This document shows positions 1-10,540 of a stretch of DNA of 64,000 bases, piece after piece. The position numbers were made by a program, and so were the translations under genes. Below the pieces are notes generated by a model, which saw only the letters and a program-made list of their open reading frames with translations, was not told the DNA's origin and did not search any database. How positions within the stretch are numbered: position 1 is the first letter of the stretch; every line of letters begins with the position of its first letter. The DNA is taken from the NCBI GenBank assembly GCA_963724135.1, contig CAVRTA010000005.1, positions 248,001-312,000 on the forward strand. Reading direction: 5' to 3'. This DNA is from DATLGB01 sp963724135. Lineage in GTDB: Bacteria > Actinomycetota > Thermoleophilia > Solirubrobacterales > Solirubrobacteraceae.

Positions 1-894
1 CGTGGAGATGATCACGAGCTGCTCGTCGCGGAACTGGTCGATCTCGCGAGGCTGCACGAGCATGCCCTCCGGCACGTCGATGTGCCCGAGGGAGCGTCCG
101 ATGTTGACGTTCTTGCGCATCGAGCGGCCGACCAGCGCCACCTTGCGCTCGAGGGCGGTCGCCGCGTCGACGACCTGCTGCACACGGTGGATGTTGGACG
201 CGAAGCAGGTGACGACGACGCGCCCCTTAGCGCGCGAGAAGCTCTCGCGCAGGTGCGGCCCGACGACCGACTCGCTCAGCGACCAGCCCTCCCGGTCCGC
301 GTTCGTGGAGTCCCCGCACAACAGCAGCAGCCCCTCGCGTCCCAGCTCCGCCAGCCGCGAAGTGTCCGCCGGCGCGCCGCCGACCGGCGTCTGGTCGAAC
401 TTGTAGTCCCCCGTGACCAGCATCGTCCCGAGCTCGCACGTCAACGCCACGGCGCACGAGTCGGGGATCGAGTGCGTCATGTGGATGAGCTCGATCTCGA
501 ATGGGCCTGCCGAAGCCCTCTCCCCCAGCTTGAGGACCTCGAGCTCCGCCTCACGCAGTTTGTGCTCGTCGAGCTTGGAGCGCGCCATGGCGACCGTCAG
601 CTGCCCGCCGTAGATGACCGGGACCTTCTCCTGGCCGATCTCGCGCAGGATCCACGGCAGCGCGCCCAGGTGGTCCTCGTGCCCGTGGGTGATCACGAAC
701 GCCTCGATGTCATCGGCGTGCTCGCGCAGGTAGGTGAAGTCGGGCAGGACGAGGTCGATGCCCAGCATCTCGGCGGTCGGGAACCGCAGCCCGAGGTCGA
801 CGACGACGATCGCGCCGTCGTACTCGACGACGGTGAGGTTCTTGCCGATCTCGCCCAGTCCCCCGAGCGGGAGGACACGCAGGGTGCCGCTCAA
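1..894 (-). CDS. rnj: Ribonuclease J (3' end outside the window)
   Basis: This is a metallo-beta-lactamase/beta-CASP nuclease that processes and degrades RNA with 5'-exonuclease and endonuclease activity. The first 298 codons are present and the C-terminal beta-CASP and tail regions run off the window. The N-terminus shows the family opening LPLGGLGEIGKN. The zinc-binding motif HGHEDH lies near residue 76, and HMTHSIPDS and TGDYKFDQ follow. The TTG start at 894 overlaps the dapA stop as TTGA, so translation is probably coupled. It is the last gene of an operon that begins with pnp, so two RNA-decay enzymes flank the dap genes. The identity is secure; the exact start is inferred from the overlap and the family N-terminus. 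Confidence 0.93.
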   Translation of the reverse strand, partial: MSGTLRVLPLGGLGEIGKNLTVVEYDGAIVVVDLGLRFPTAEMLGIDLVLPDFTYLREHADDIEAFVITHGHEDHLGALPWILREIGQEKVPVIYGGQLTVAMARSKLDEHKLREAELEVLKLGERASAGPFEIELIHMTHSIPDSCAVALTCELGTMLVTGDYKFDQTPVGGAPADTSRLAELGREGLLLLCGDSTNADREGWSLSESVVGPHLRESFSRAKGRVVVTCFASNIHRVQQVVDAATALERKVALVGRSMRKNVNIGRSLGHIDVPEGMLVQPREIDQFRDEQLVIIST

Positions 895-1760
895 CTGACG
901 GGGCTCAGGAGGTGGTGGCGTTCCAGGCAGTCGCGGATCAGCGCGCGCTCGTCCTCGTCGCACTCGACGAGCGGCAGCCGCAGACCGCCGGCGCGATGAC
1001 CGAGCATCTCCAGGGCCGCCTTCACCGGCGCCGGCGATGAGGTGATGAACATCGTCGCGTAGACGTCGTGGAGCAGCGAGTCGGCCTGGAAGAGCTCGTC
1101 GCCCGACAGCCCGAAGAGCTCCTTCATCTCCTTGCCGATGATGTGGGAGGAGACGCAGATCCCGCCGGCGCCGCCCATGTGGAGCGTGCGCGCCACGATG
1201 TCGTCGTTGCCCGCGAACACAGCCATGCCGTCGATGAGCTGGAGCTCGTCGTTGTTGGACTGCTTGACGCCGTCGATCCCGTCGATCTGCGCCAGCTCGG
1301 CCAGCAGCCGCGGCCCCATGTTGGTCGCGGTCCGGCTGGGGATGTTGTAGACGAGCACCGGCACGCCCCCGGCCGCCCGGGCGACCTCGGTGAAGTGCGC
1401 CTTGATCCCGCGCTCGTTGGGCTTGTTGTAGTACGGCGTGACGCTGAGCAGCCCGTGACAGCCGGCGGCCGCGGCGGCCTCGGTCAGATGGACGGCGTGG
1501 CGGGTGTCGTTGGAGCCGACCCCCCCGACGATCAGCGCCTCACCGGCGAACTCGTCGACCATCAGCTTGATCACGCCGAGGTGCTCCTCGTCGTTCATCG
1601 TCGCCGCCTCGCCGGTCGTGCCACACACCACGAGACCGTCCGACCCGCTGTCGAGCAGGTGCCGAGCGATCGCCACGGTCGCGGCCTCGTCCACGCTCCC
1701 GTCGTCGGCAAACGCCGTGACCATTGCGGTCAGCAGTCCCCGCAGCTCAGGCATCCGCAT
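891..1760 (-). CDS. dapA: 4-hydroxy-tetrahydrodipicolinate synthase
   Basis: DapA condenses pyruvate with aspartate semialdehyde in the lysine/diaminopimelate pathway. It is a 289-residue TIM barrel of normal length. The Schiff-base lysine lies in GVKQSNND near residue 165. The catalytic tyrosine is in VYNIPSRT, and the threonine pair is in CGTTGEA. The ATG start at 1760 overlaps the stop of the small gene upstream as ATGA. It sits between that gene and ribonuclease J in an operon that also carries dapB. The closely related N-acetylneuraminate lyases are less likely because dapB is in the same operon. Confidence 0.95.
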   Translation of the reverse strand: MRMPELRGLLTAMVTAFADDGSVDEAATVAIARHLLDSGSDGLVVCGTTGEAATMNDEEHLGVIKLMVDEFAGEALIVGGVGSNDTRHAVHLTEAAAAAGCHGLLSVTPYYNKPNERGIKAHFTEVARAAGGVPVLVYNIPSRTATNMGPRLLAELAQIDGIDGVKQSNNDELQLIDGMAVFAGNDDIVARTLHMGGAGGICVSSHIIGKEMKELFGLSGDELFQADSLLHDVYATMFITSSPAPVKAALEMLGHRAGGLRLPLVECDEDERALIRDCLERHHLLSPVS

Positions 1761-2068
1761 CAGAGCTTACGCAGCGCATCGGTGAACCGCTTCGGGACGG
1801 CAGGGTCGTCCCCTTCCTCCCACAGCGTGACGACCAGCAGCTCGCCACGTGGGCGGTCCCAGCGACAGACGTAGACGACGTCCGGGCTCGCCTCGTCCAC
1901 GACGCGGACGGTGGCGCGTTCGCCCTCCTGAACCCGATCGGCGGCCCAGGCGTGCGCGACCCGCGAGATGATTTCCGGACGCGCGTCCAGCACCCCGCGC
2001 ACTCGCTGGAGGAAGCGCTCGACCGCGTGGTCCGTGACCGCGACGGACACGGCGGGCCGCCGGATCAC
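1760..2068 (-). CDS. Small conserved-looking protein between dapB and dapA
   Basis: This 102-residue protein is not assigned to a family. It starts at GTG 2068, overlapping the dapB stop as GTGA, and its stop overlaps the dapA start as ATGA. Translational coupling on both sides argues that it is a real gene. The N-terminal part carries TDHAVERFLQRVRG, a pattern reminiscent of small toxin-like or DUF4258-type folds. It is followed by a beta-rich segment with VVYVCRWDRP and ELLVVTLWEEG. No catalytic residues can be named. The placement suggests a role linked to diaminopimelate synthesis or simple co-expression; neither is proven. Confidence 0.7.
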   Translation of the reverse strand: MIRRPAVSVAVTDHAVERFLQRVRGVLDARPEIISRVAHAWAADRVQEGERATVRVVDEASPDVVYVCRWDRPRGELLVVTLWEEGDDPAVPKRFTDALRKL

Positions 2069-2715
2069 AGCAGGTTCTCGAGCCCGATCGTCGGAGACTC
2101 GTCGAGCGAGCCCACGCGCCGCACGGCCAGCAGCACGCCGGGCATGAACGACGACCGATCGGTTGTGACGTGCGTGATCCGCAGCGTCTGCGCGACGTCG
2201 CCGAGGACGACCTCCTGGTCGGCCACGATGCCCGGCAGCCGCACCGAATGGATCGGGACGTCGCCCTCCATCAGCTCGGCCGTGCGCTTGGCGGTGCCGG
2301 AGGGCGCGTCGACCTTGGCCGGATGGTGGTACTCGACGATCTCGGCCGACTGCATGTGCCGCGACGCCTCGGCGGCGAAGCGCATCATCAGCACGGCGCC
2401 GATCGCGAAGTTCGGCGCCCAGAAGCACCGGCCCGGCGCGCCCGTTACCGCGGCACGCAACTCGTCCTCGGGGAAGCCTGTCGTCCCGATGACGACGTGG
2501 ACGCCGGCGTGCGTCGCCTGGCCGGCGTTCGCGGCGGCCTGGTCGGGCTGCGTGAAGTCGACGAGCACGTCGGCGCCGTCGAGGACATCGGCGATCGTGG
2601 TCTGGAGGCCGGGATCGGCGCGCCCGGCGAGCTCGAGGTCGTCGGCTGCCTCCACCGCCGCGCAGACGGTCTGGCCCATCCGCCCGGCGGCACCGGCGAC
2701 GGCGACGCGGATCAC
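2065..2715 (-). CDS. dapB: 4-hydroxy-tetrahydrodipicolinate reductase
   Basis: DapB reduces the DapA product with NAD(P)H. The protein has 216 residues from GTG 2715, somewhat shorter than the usual 240 to 270. The nucleotide-binding loop GAAGRMG is at the N-terminus. The substrate and catalytic segment EYHHPAKVDAPSGTA is intact, with its His pair, Lys and DAPSGT. The GTG start overlaps the stop of the M16 peptidase gene as GTGA. Starts further upstream would run through the end of that gene and add residues that do not fit the family. Confidence 0.93.
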   Translation of the reverse strand: MIRVAVAGAAGRMGQTVCAAVEAADDLELAGRADPGLQTTIADVLDGADVLVDFTQPDQAAANAGQATHAGVHVVIGTTGFPEDELRAAVTGAPGRCFWAPNFAIGAVLMMRFAAEASRHMQSAEIVEYHHPAKVDAPSGTAKRTAELMEGDVPIHSVRLPGIVADQEVVLGDVAQTLRITHVTTDRSSFMPGVLLAVRRVGSLDESPTIGLENLL

Positions 2716-3963
2716 CGCAACACCGCCAGAGCCGAATGGAAGGCGTCCTCGTCCGGGCCGATCCCGGCGGCGCTCAGCCGCGCGGGCGCCCACAGCTCTC
2801 CCGCCAGCGCGGCGAGGTCGTCCAGCGTCACCGCGTCGATGCGCTCCATCAGCTCCTCCGGCTCCAGCAGCGGCAACCCGAACAGGGTCGACGATCCCAG
2901 CCGGTTCATCCGCGCCGCGGACGATTCCAGGCCGAGCACGATCCGCGCCTTGACGTTCTCCTTGGCCCGTTCGAGCTCCTCGTCGCTGCCGGGCTCGTCC
3001 AGGAGCTTCAGAAGCTCCCCCGCGACCACCTCCATCGCCTCCCGCAGGTTCTCCGGTCGCGTCCCCACGTACAGCCCGATCTGTCCCGTGTCCGAGAACT
3101 GCCCCGAGAACGAGAACACCGAGTACGCGAGGCCGCGCTCCTCACGCACCGCCTGGAAGAGCCGCGAGGACGACAGGCCACCGAAGATCCCGTCGAGGAC
3201 GCGCAGCGCGAAACGGCGCTCATCGCCGCGCGGAAGCCCGACGCCGCCCAGGCACACGTGCACCTGTTCGGTGTCCTTGACCACGAACCGCGTCTGCGGC
3301 GAGGGGTCGGCGGGAGCGCTTTCGGGGGTGATCCCCCCTCCATTCGTGCTCAGCGGCATCGCTTCGGCGAGCCGGAGCACCGCTTCGTGGTCGATCGAGC
3401 CGGCCGCCGCGATCACGATCCGGCCGGGGACGTAGCGCGCGGCGTGGAAGGCGCGGATCGCCTCGACGGGCGTCTCCGCGATCACCGGGGCGCGCCCGAT
3501 GATCGACCGGCCCAGCGGGTGGTCGCCGAACACGGCCTCGCCGAGCACGTCGAACACCGTGTCCTGAGGATCGTCGAGGTACATCGCGATCTCCTCGATG
3601 ACCACCTGGCGCTCGGGATCGACGTCGTGGAAGGCCGGCCGCGCGACCATGTCCGCCATCACGTCGAACGCGTCGGCGACGCGCACGTCGAGCATCCGCG
3701 CGTAGACGGTGGTCGACTCCTTGTCGGTGCCGGCGTTGAGCTCCGCCCCCCAGCCGTCGAAGAGCCGGTCGATCTCGACCGAGCCGAACCGCTCGGTCCC
3801 CTTGAACAGCAGGTGCTCGAGGAAGTGCGAGAGCCCGGCCTCGGCGACCGTCTCGCCCCGCGAGCCGTTGGCGACGAAGAAGCCCAGGGCCGCCGAGCGG
3901 ACCCCGTCCATGCGTTCGGTTATGACGCGCAGGCCGGAGTCCAGCTCGGTGAGCCGGTGAGTA

Positions 3964-3968
<5 letters not shown>
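2712..3968 (-). CDS. M16 family zinc peptidase (YmxG/MlpA-like)
   Basis: This is a processing-peptidase-like zinc protease of about 418 residues. The inverted zinc motif HFLEH is near residue 50, followed by LLFKGTERF. A gene of this family follows pnp in many Gram-positive bacteria, which supports the call. The start is unusual. The family N-terminus (STHRLTELDSGLRV) begins directly after ATT at 3968, and that ATT overlaps the pnp stop as ATTAG. The nearest in-frame GTG upstream (4085) lies deep in the repetitive pnp tail. The first internal ATG would remove a core strand. Either ATT is used or a base is wrong here. Confidence 0.88.
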
Positions 3969-6246
<2,278 letters not shown>

Positions 6247-6260
6247 ATGTCCTTTCTTCG

Positions 6261-6279
6261 GCCCACCCTCTTGGCGGGC
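6261..6279 (-). promoter_or_regulatory. Hairpin in the pnp leader
   Basis: The pnp leader contains a 7-bp stem (arms GCCCGCC and GGTGGGC, one G-U pair) with a 5-base loop, ending four bases upstream of the AAAGGA ribosome binding site. A leader hairpin is the site of autoregulation for pnp in enterobacteria, so a similar role is possible. Here only the hairpin itself is seen. Confidence 0.4.
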
Positions 6280-6307
6280 CCCTCTGCGTCTAACGCTTCG
6301 GTAGTGG

Positions 6308-6647
6308 TTGCGCGTCATGGTAGGGGAAGTGGCTCGGCCGGTCCCCCTACGGGTCCTCCTCGTCGATGACGACCAAGACGACGCGCTGATCGTGCGGCTC
6401 CTGCTCGAGGACAGCCAGCTCCACGTGGAGTCAACGGCAGCGTCAGGATCGCGACGCACCCGCGACGCTCGCGATGGTGCAGATCGAGCCGGGGCGCCGG
6501 GCCCTCACGCCGCGCTGCGCCGGGCACCCCTCGACGCTGCTGCTGGCCGACTTGCCGCGTCCGCTGGTTCGGTCATCCAACGCGCCGAGGAGCAGAACGC
6601 CGGGGCCCCTGCGGGACGACGTGGCGCTCGTGCTCCTCTGCGCGTGA
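6308..6647 (+). pseudogene. Remnant of a receiver-PP2C (SpoIIE/RsbU-type) phosphatase gene
   Basis: Two fragments of one signalling protein lie close together in different frames. From about 6338 to 6430 the sequence encodes the start of a response-regulator receiver domain (LRVLLVDDDQDDALIVRLLL). From about 6465 to 6647 another frame encodes the end of a PP2C-type phosphatase, with IEPGRRALTPRCAGHP, then a gap, then LRDDVALVLLCA and a stop. The rest of the receiver domain, the linker and most of the phosphatase are missing. This matches a RsbU-like phosphatase of the general stress pathway reduced by internal deletion. Apart from these remnants, the stretch between pnp and the next gene holds no intact gene. 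Confidence 0.6.
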
Positions 6648-6655
6648 GGAACGTC

Positions 6656-7057
6656 TCAGGCCGTGCGCGGGCGCAGCCGCGGAAGCAGCCGGCGGGTGGG
6701 CGACGGTGTGGACGTCCCGTAGATCTGGCCGCCGGTGCGCTCGGCGGCGAGCCGCTCGGCCTTGACGAGCCGCTGCTCGGAGGTCGTGACGTGCAGGTCG
6801 ACGCCGGGCGTGGAGCCGAGCATCGCCCTGACGTCGGCGATCGCCGCGTAGCGCTGGCCCTGCGGGCCGGCCAGGTGGGCGACATCGCCCGGTAGCGCGC
6901 GGTCGAGCTGGCGCTGCTCGACCTTGCCGAGCGGCGGGACGCTGCACACGACGTGCAGCGACGCGCCGCGGTCGCGGGCGGCCATGGCGGCCTCACGCAC
7001 GCGGATCTCGGTCTGGGCAGATCCATCGGTTCCGACGATGAGGGTCATGCTCGGCAT
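6656..7057 (-). CDS. Universal stress protein-like, short
   Basis: This 133-residue protein has the UspA-type opening TLIVGTDGSAQTEIRVREAA and the second strand SLHVVCSVPP. The C-terminal ATP-binding loop of typical Usp proteins (G-x2-G-x9-G-S/T) is not seen. The protein ends in an Arg/Pro-rich stretch instead, so nucleotide binding is doubtful. The ATG at 7057 has a very strong ribosome binding site, AGGAGGA, at the right distance. It lies downstream of the large AAA ATPase on the same strand, 65 bases away, and may share its transcript. Confidence 0.75.
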   Translation of the reverse strand: MPSMTLIVGTDGSAQTEIRVREAAMAARDRGASLHVVCSVPPLGKVEQRQLDRALPGDVAHLAGPQGQRYAAIADVRAMLGSTPGVDLHVTTSEQRLVKAERLAAERTGGQIYGTSTPSPTRRLLPRLRPRTA

Positions 7058-7122
7058 TGCGTTCCTCCTGAGAAAGACGGTGGGCTGGCAACCAGGAGGC
7101 GTGACGACGCCGTGAACGATGT

Positions 7123-10100
7123 TCAGTCGGGCAGCCGCCAGTCGATCGGCCGGTCCGGATCCGGCTCGTAGACGCAGAAGAGGCCGGTGCGAACGCCCTT
7201 GTCGAGCGCCCGCGCGGCGCGCTCGTCGTGCTCGGCGACGCGCTTGACCACCGTCTTGATCGCGCGCGTGACGTTGACGCGGGCGCGCTCGGCGTCGGAG
7301 GACTGCGGCCGGTCGCGCCCGCCGAGGCCGACCGCTTGCGAGAGCGCTTGCCCGATCCACTCAAGCTCCTCGCGCGCCCGCGCGGCGCGCTCGGGGTCGT
7401 TGAACGCCTCGGCCTCCTCGAGCTCCTCGCGCAGCTCTTCCAGGCGCGCTCGGTACTGGCGCTTGGCCTGGTCGTCGAGCGCGGGCCCGGCGTCGCCCGT
7501 GTCCGCGCGCACTTCGAGCCCCTCGGCGCTGGCGGCGGTGGTGGTGCCCCCGCCGCCGACGAGGTCGAGTGCATGCTGCTCGACACCGGGTGATCGCAGC
7601 AGCGCGACCAGGTGGTGCAGGCCCTTGGCGTCCTTGAGCCGCGTGATCCGCCCGTCGAAGTCCAGCGTCCAGACGTCGCCCTCGCGCGTCAGCTCGGCGC
7701 TGGCGCGGCCGGCCGTCGACCTGGCGGGTGCTCCGAGCGCCGCCTCTGCGGCTGCGAGCAGACCGGCGAAGCCATGCTCCGCGGCCGCCCCCCGCGCGCG
7801 CTCGAGGCGGTCGCGTCCCTGCTCCGCGTCGCCCTGGGTCAGCAGCCAGCGGCCGTGGTCCAGCCAGGTCCGCGCCTGCGGGCCCACCGCCCCGACGCGG
7901 GCGTCGATCGCCTCCGCCAGCCGGAAGTCGCGCGCCGCGGCGTCGTCGCGCCCGAGGAGTGCGGCCAGCGCGGCGCAGGGACGAGCGACGCAGCCCATCA
8001 GCGATGAGCCGCTGAACACGTAAAGCTCACGCCACGGGGCGAGCCGCTCCAGTGCGAGCTCGGCGCCCGCGCGGTGCCCGATACGCACGCAGCCCTCCGC
8101 CCACAGCGTCGCAGCGACCAGCGCGAGCGCGTTCTCGGGGACGGGGAGTCCGTCCTGCACCGCCGCGTCGAGGGCTTGGCGAGAGTCGTCCTCGCGCCCC
8201 GCCTCGGCCAGCGCCAGTGGGATGAGCGCCCGGTGCCCGAGATCGAGCCCGGGCTGGGAGGCCAGCTCGACGGCCGCCTCGGCAAGCTCCCCCAGTCGGC
8301 CCTGATCCCACCGGATGGCGAGCACCAGGGCCGAAAAGATGGCCATCGCATCCGGCGCCACCGCCGCGCCGCGCTCTGCTCCCCGCAGCGCGGCGGTTTC
8401 GGCCTCCTCGTAGCGCCCCTCGCGCTGGAGAAGGACAGCCTCGAAGTGGGTGGCCAGATACGCCGCGAACGCGCTGCCCGTGTGAGGTGCCAGCTCGATC
8501 AGGCGCCGTGCCTCGTCGACTGCGTCGGTGCGGCCGGCCTCGAAAAGCACGCGAGCGCTCTCCAGAGCGGCACGCAGCCGCACCATCGGATCGTCAAGGC
8601 GCTCGGCCAGCCGCCGGAGCTCAGCCGCGAGGCGCAACCGCTCAGCCACCGTCCCGGGCTCGGCGATCGTGAAGCAGCGGCGAAAGAGCACCTCCGCCAG
8701 CACGCGCTGGTCGCCCGCCTCGCGAGCGGCCGCCAGCGCCTCGTCGGCCAGAGCGACGCGCCGCGCGCGGTCGGCGAACAGCTCGCTGGCCAGGACCGCC
8801 AGGAGCAGCGAGCGTTCCCGGGGCGCGTCCCCCACAGCCTCGAGCGCGGCCTCGAGGACCGCGACGCGGCGCTTGTCCGTGCTCAAAAAGCTCGCGTGAA
8901 AGCCCCGCGAGTTGGCGATCGCCGCTCGTACGAGCCGCTCGGTGTCGCCCCGCTGCTGGGCGAGCTCCGCTGCCTGAAGGAGATGCCCGGCGTACCCGTC
9001 ATGTCCGGCGAGGCGCTCGGCGTCCCCGAGGCGCAGGAAGAGCTCGGTGGTCTGGTCGTCGGGCTCGCTCGCGACCTGCTCGTGCAGCCCCAGTGCCTGC
9101 TGGAGCGCGCGGACCGCGTCGTCGGGTGCGAGCATGTCGAGCGCCTGGTCGGCGGCCTCGACGGCGGCGCCGACCGCCTGCTCCGCGAACGCGCTTCCCG
9201 CCGAGGCCCAGTGCAGCGCCAGCTCGCCGCTGCGGACGACGTCCCGGTCACCGGCCGCAGCCAGCCACTCCGCGGCGCGCCGGTGCAGCTGGCGGCGTCG
9301 CAAGCCGCTGACCTCGGCCGCCAGCGCCTCCTGGATGATCGCGTGCGCGAACTGGAAACGGCCCGGGCGGTCCGCGATCTCGGCGGCGAGACCGGCGTCG
9401 CAGATCCCCTCGAGCGCGTCCAACACAGTCTCGGGCGGCTCGTCGAGGACGTGCACCAGGAGGTCGAAGTCGAACGTGCGACCAAGGGCCGCGGCGTGAT
9501 GCGCGACCGCGGCTGCCTTGACGCCCAGCTGACTCGCGCGCCGATCGACCACCTCGGTGATGGTGCGGGGCGGCGGTTGCCGGGCGGCGTCCTCGCCCAA
9601 CTCGGCGCGATGTCGCAGCAGCTCGACGACGAACAGGGCGTTGCCGTCCGTCTTGGCGAGGAGGTCGCGGGCGAGGCGGTCCGTCTGCTCCCCCTCCCCC
9701 AGCTCCGCCACCACGAGTTCGCGGGTGGCGGGGAGGTCGAGCCCCCCGAGAGCGATCGTTCGTGCGGCCGGCTCGCGGCGCAGCTCGGGACCGAGAGCGC
9801 GGAAGGGGTCGCCATGATCGCTCTCGACGTAACGGATCGTCGCGAGCACGAGGATCGGGGCATCGGGCCCTCGCAGTAGCTCGCGCAGCAGCAGAAGCGA
9901 TGCGCGATCGGCGAACTGGAGGTCGTCCAGCACGATCAGCAGCGGGTGCTGCTGCGCCGCGGCCACGAGCAGCCCGACAGCGGCGCCGAGCAGGCGGTGG
10001 CGCTGCGCGTCCGGGTCCGTGTCGTCGGCGGGCGGATCCGGCAGCCGCTCTCCGATCGTGCCCAGGATCCGCGCCAGCGCGCCGCCGTGGTCGCGAGTGT

Positions 10101-10488
10101 GCGCGGCGAGCAGGTCCTCGTCGGCGAGCATGACGAGGTCGCCGAGCACGCCCAGCCACGGCCTGAATGGAGCCGGCACCTCGGGGTCGCAGCGCCCGAA
10201 CAGGGCGGCGCCGCCGGCGGCGACAGCACGGGCGGACTGCTCGGCGGCGAGGCGCGTCTTCCCGACGCCCGGCTCCCCTTCGAGCAGGACGAGCCCCACG
10301 GGACCGGGCCCGGTTGCGGCTGCCCATGCCGACTCGAGCCCGGAGAGCTCCTGATCGCGCCCGGTGATCGCGCCGCGATTGCGCGCGCGCAGCACTGCCG
10401 CCGGCAGCGTCACCGATCCCGCGCCCGCCCCCGACCGCCCGCGCTGCCCAGCCGCATGCGCCATCCGTTGCTCCGGAGTGTTGCGCAT
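7123..10488 (-). CDS. Large AAA/TPR signalling ATPase (LuxR/MalT-like regulator architecture)
   Basis: This is a protein of about 1,121 residues of the STAND/AAA_16 type. Near the N-terminus, GRDQEL is followed by a Walker A loop GEPGVGKT (about residue 73) and a Walker B segment LLIVLDDLQFADRAS. A long alpha-helical TPR-like region follows. The C-terminal 180 residues form a separate domain (DGRITRLKDAKGLHHLVALL, a charged coiled coil, then RVNVTRAIKTVVKRV). I recognise this module from other actinobacterial ATPases but cannot assign its function. No LuxR helix-turn-helix is evident. The ATG at 10488 was chosen; a TTG at 10521 is also possible. It is divergent from the FAD enzyme gene, which it may regulate. 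Confidence 0.8.
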   Translation of the reverse strand: MRNTPEQRMAHAAGQRGRSGAGAGSVTLPAAVLRARNRGAITGRDQELSGLESAWAAATGPGPVGLVLLEGEPGVGKTRLAAEQSARAVAAGGAALFGRCDPEVPAPFRPWLGVLGDLVMLADEDLLAAHTRDHGGALARILGTIGERLPDPPADDTDPDAQRHRLLGAAVGLLVAAAQQHPLLIVLDDLQFADRASLLLLRELLRGPDAPILVLATIRYVESDHGDPFRALGPELRREPAARTIALGGLDLPATRELVVAELGEGEQTDRLARDLLAKTDGNALFVVELLRHRAELGEDAARQPPPRTITEVVDRRASQLGVKAAAVAHHAAALGRTFDFDLLVHVLDEPPETVLDALEGICDAGLAAEIADRPGRFQFAHAIIQEALAAEVSGLRRRQLHRRAAEWLAAAGDRDVVRSGELALHWASAGSAFAEQAVGAAVEAADQALDMLAPDDAVRALQQALGLHEQVASEPDDQTTELFLRLGDAERLAGHDGYAGHLLQAAELAQQRGDTERLVRAAIANSRGFHASFLSTDKRRVAVLEAALEAVGDAPRERSLLLAVLASELFADRARRVALADEALAAAREAGDQRVLAEVLFRRCFTIAEPGTVAERLRLAAELRRLAERLDDPMVRLRAALESARVLFEAGRTDAVDEARRLIELAPHTGSAFAAYLATHFEAVLLQREGRYEEAETAALRGAERGAAVAPDAMAIFSALVLAIRWDQGRLGELAEAAVELASQPGLDLGHRALIPLALAEAGREDDSRQALDAAVQDGLPVPENALALVAATLWAEGCVRIGHRAGAELALERLAPWRELYVFSGSSLMGCVARPCAALAALLGRDDAAARDFRLAEAIDARVGAVGPQARTWLDHGRWLLTQGDAEQGRDRLERARGAAAEHGFAGLLAAAEAALGAPARSTAGRASAELTREGDVWTLDFDGRITRLKDAKGLHHLVALLRSPGVEQHALDLVGGGGTTTAASAEGLEVRADTGDAGPALDDQAKRQYRARLEELREELEEAEAFNDPERAARAREELEWIGQALSQAVGLGGRDRPQSSDAERARVNVTRAIKTVVKRVAEHDERAARALDKGVRTGLFCVYEPDPDRPIDWRLPD

Positions 10489-10540
10489 CGACCGGCGCGT
10501 GACTAGCCTTCCCGCGGTCAACGGTTAGGCGGGGCGGGCG

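Noticed and set aside
7123..10488. Classical LuxR (LAL) regulator
   Set aside because: The ATPase and TPR regions fit, but no C-terminal LuxR helix-turn-helix is present; a different domain is there.
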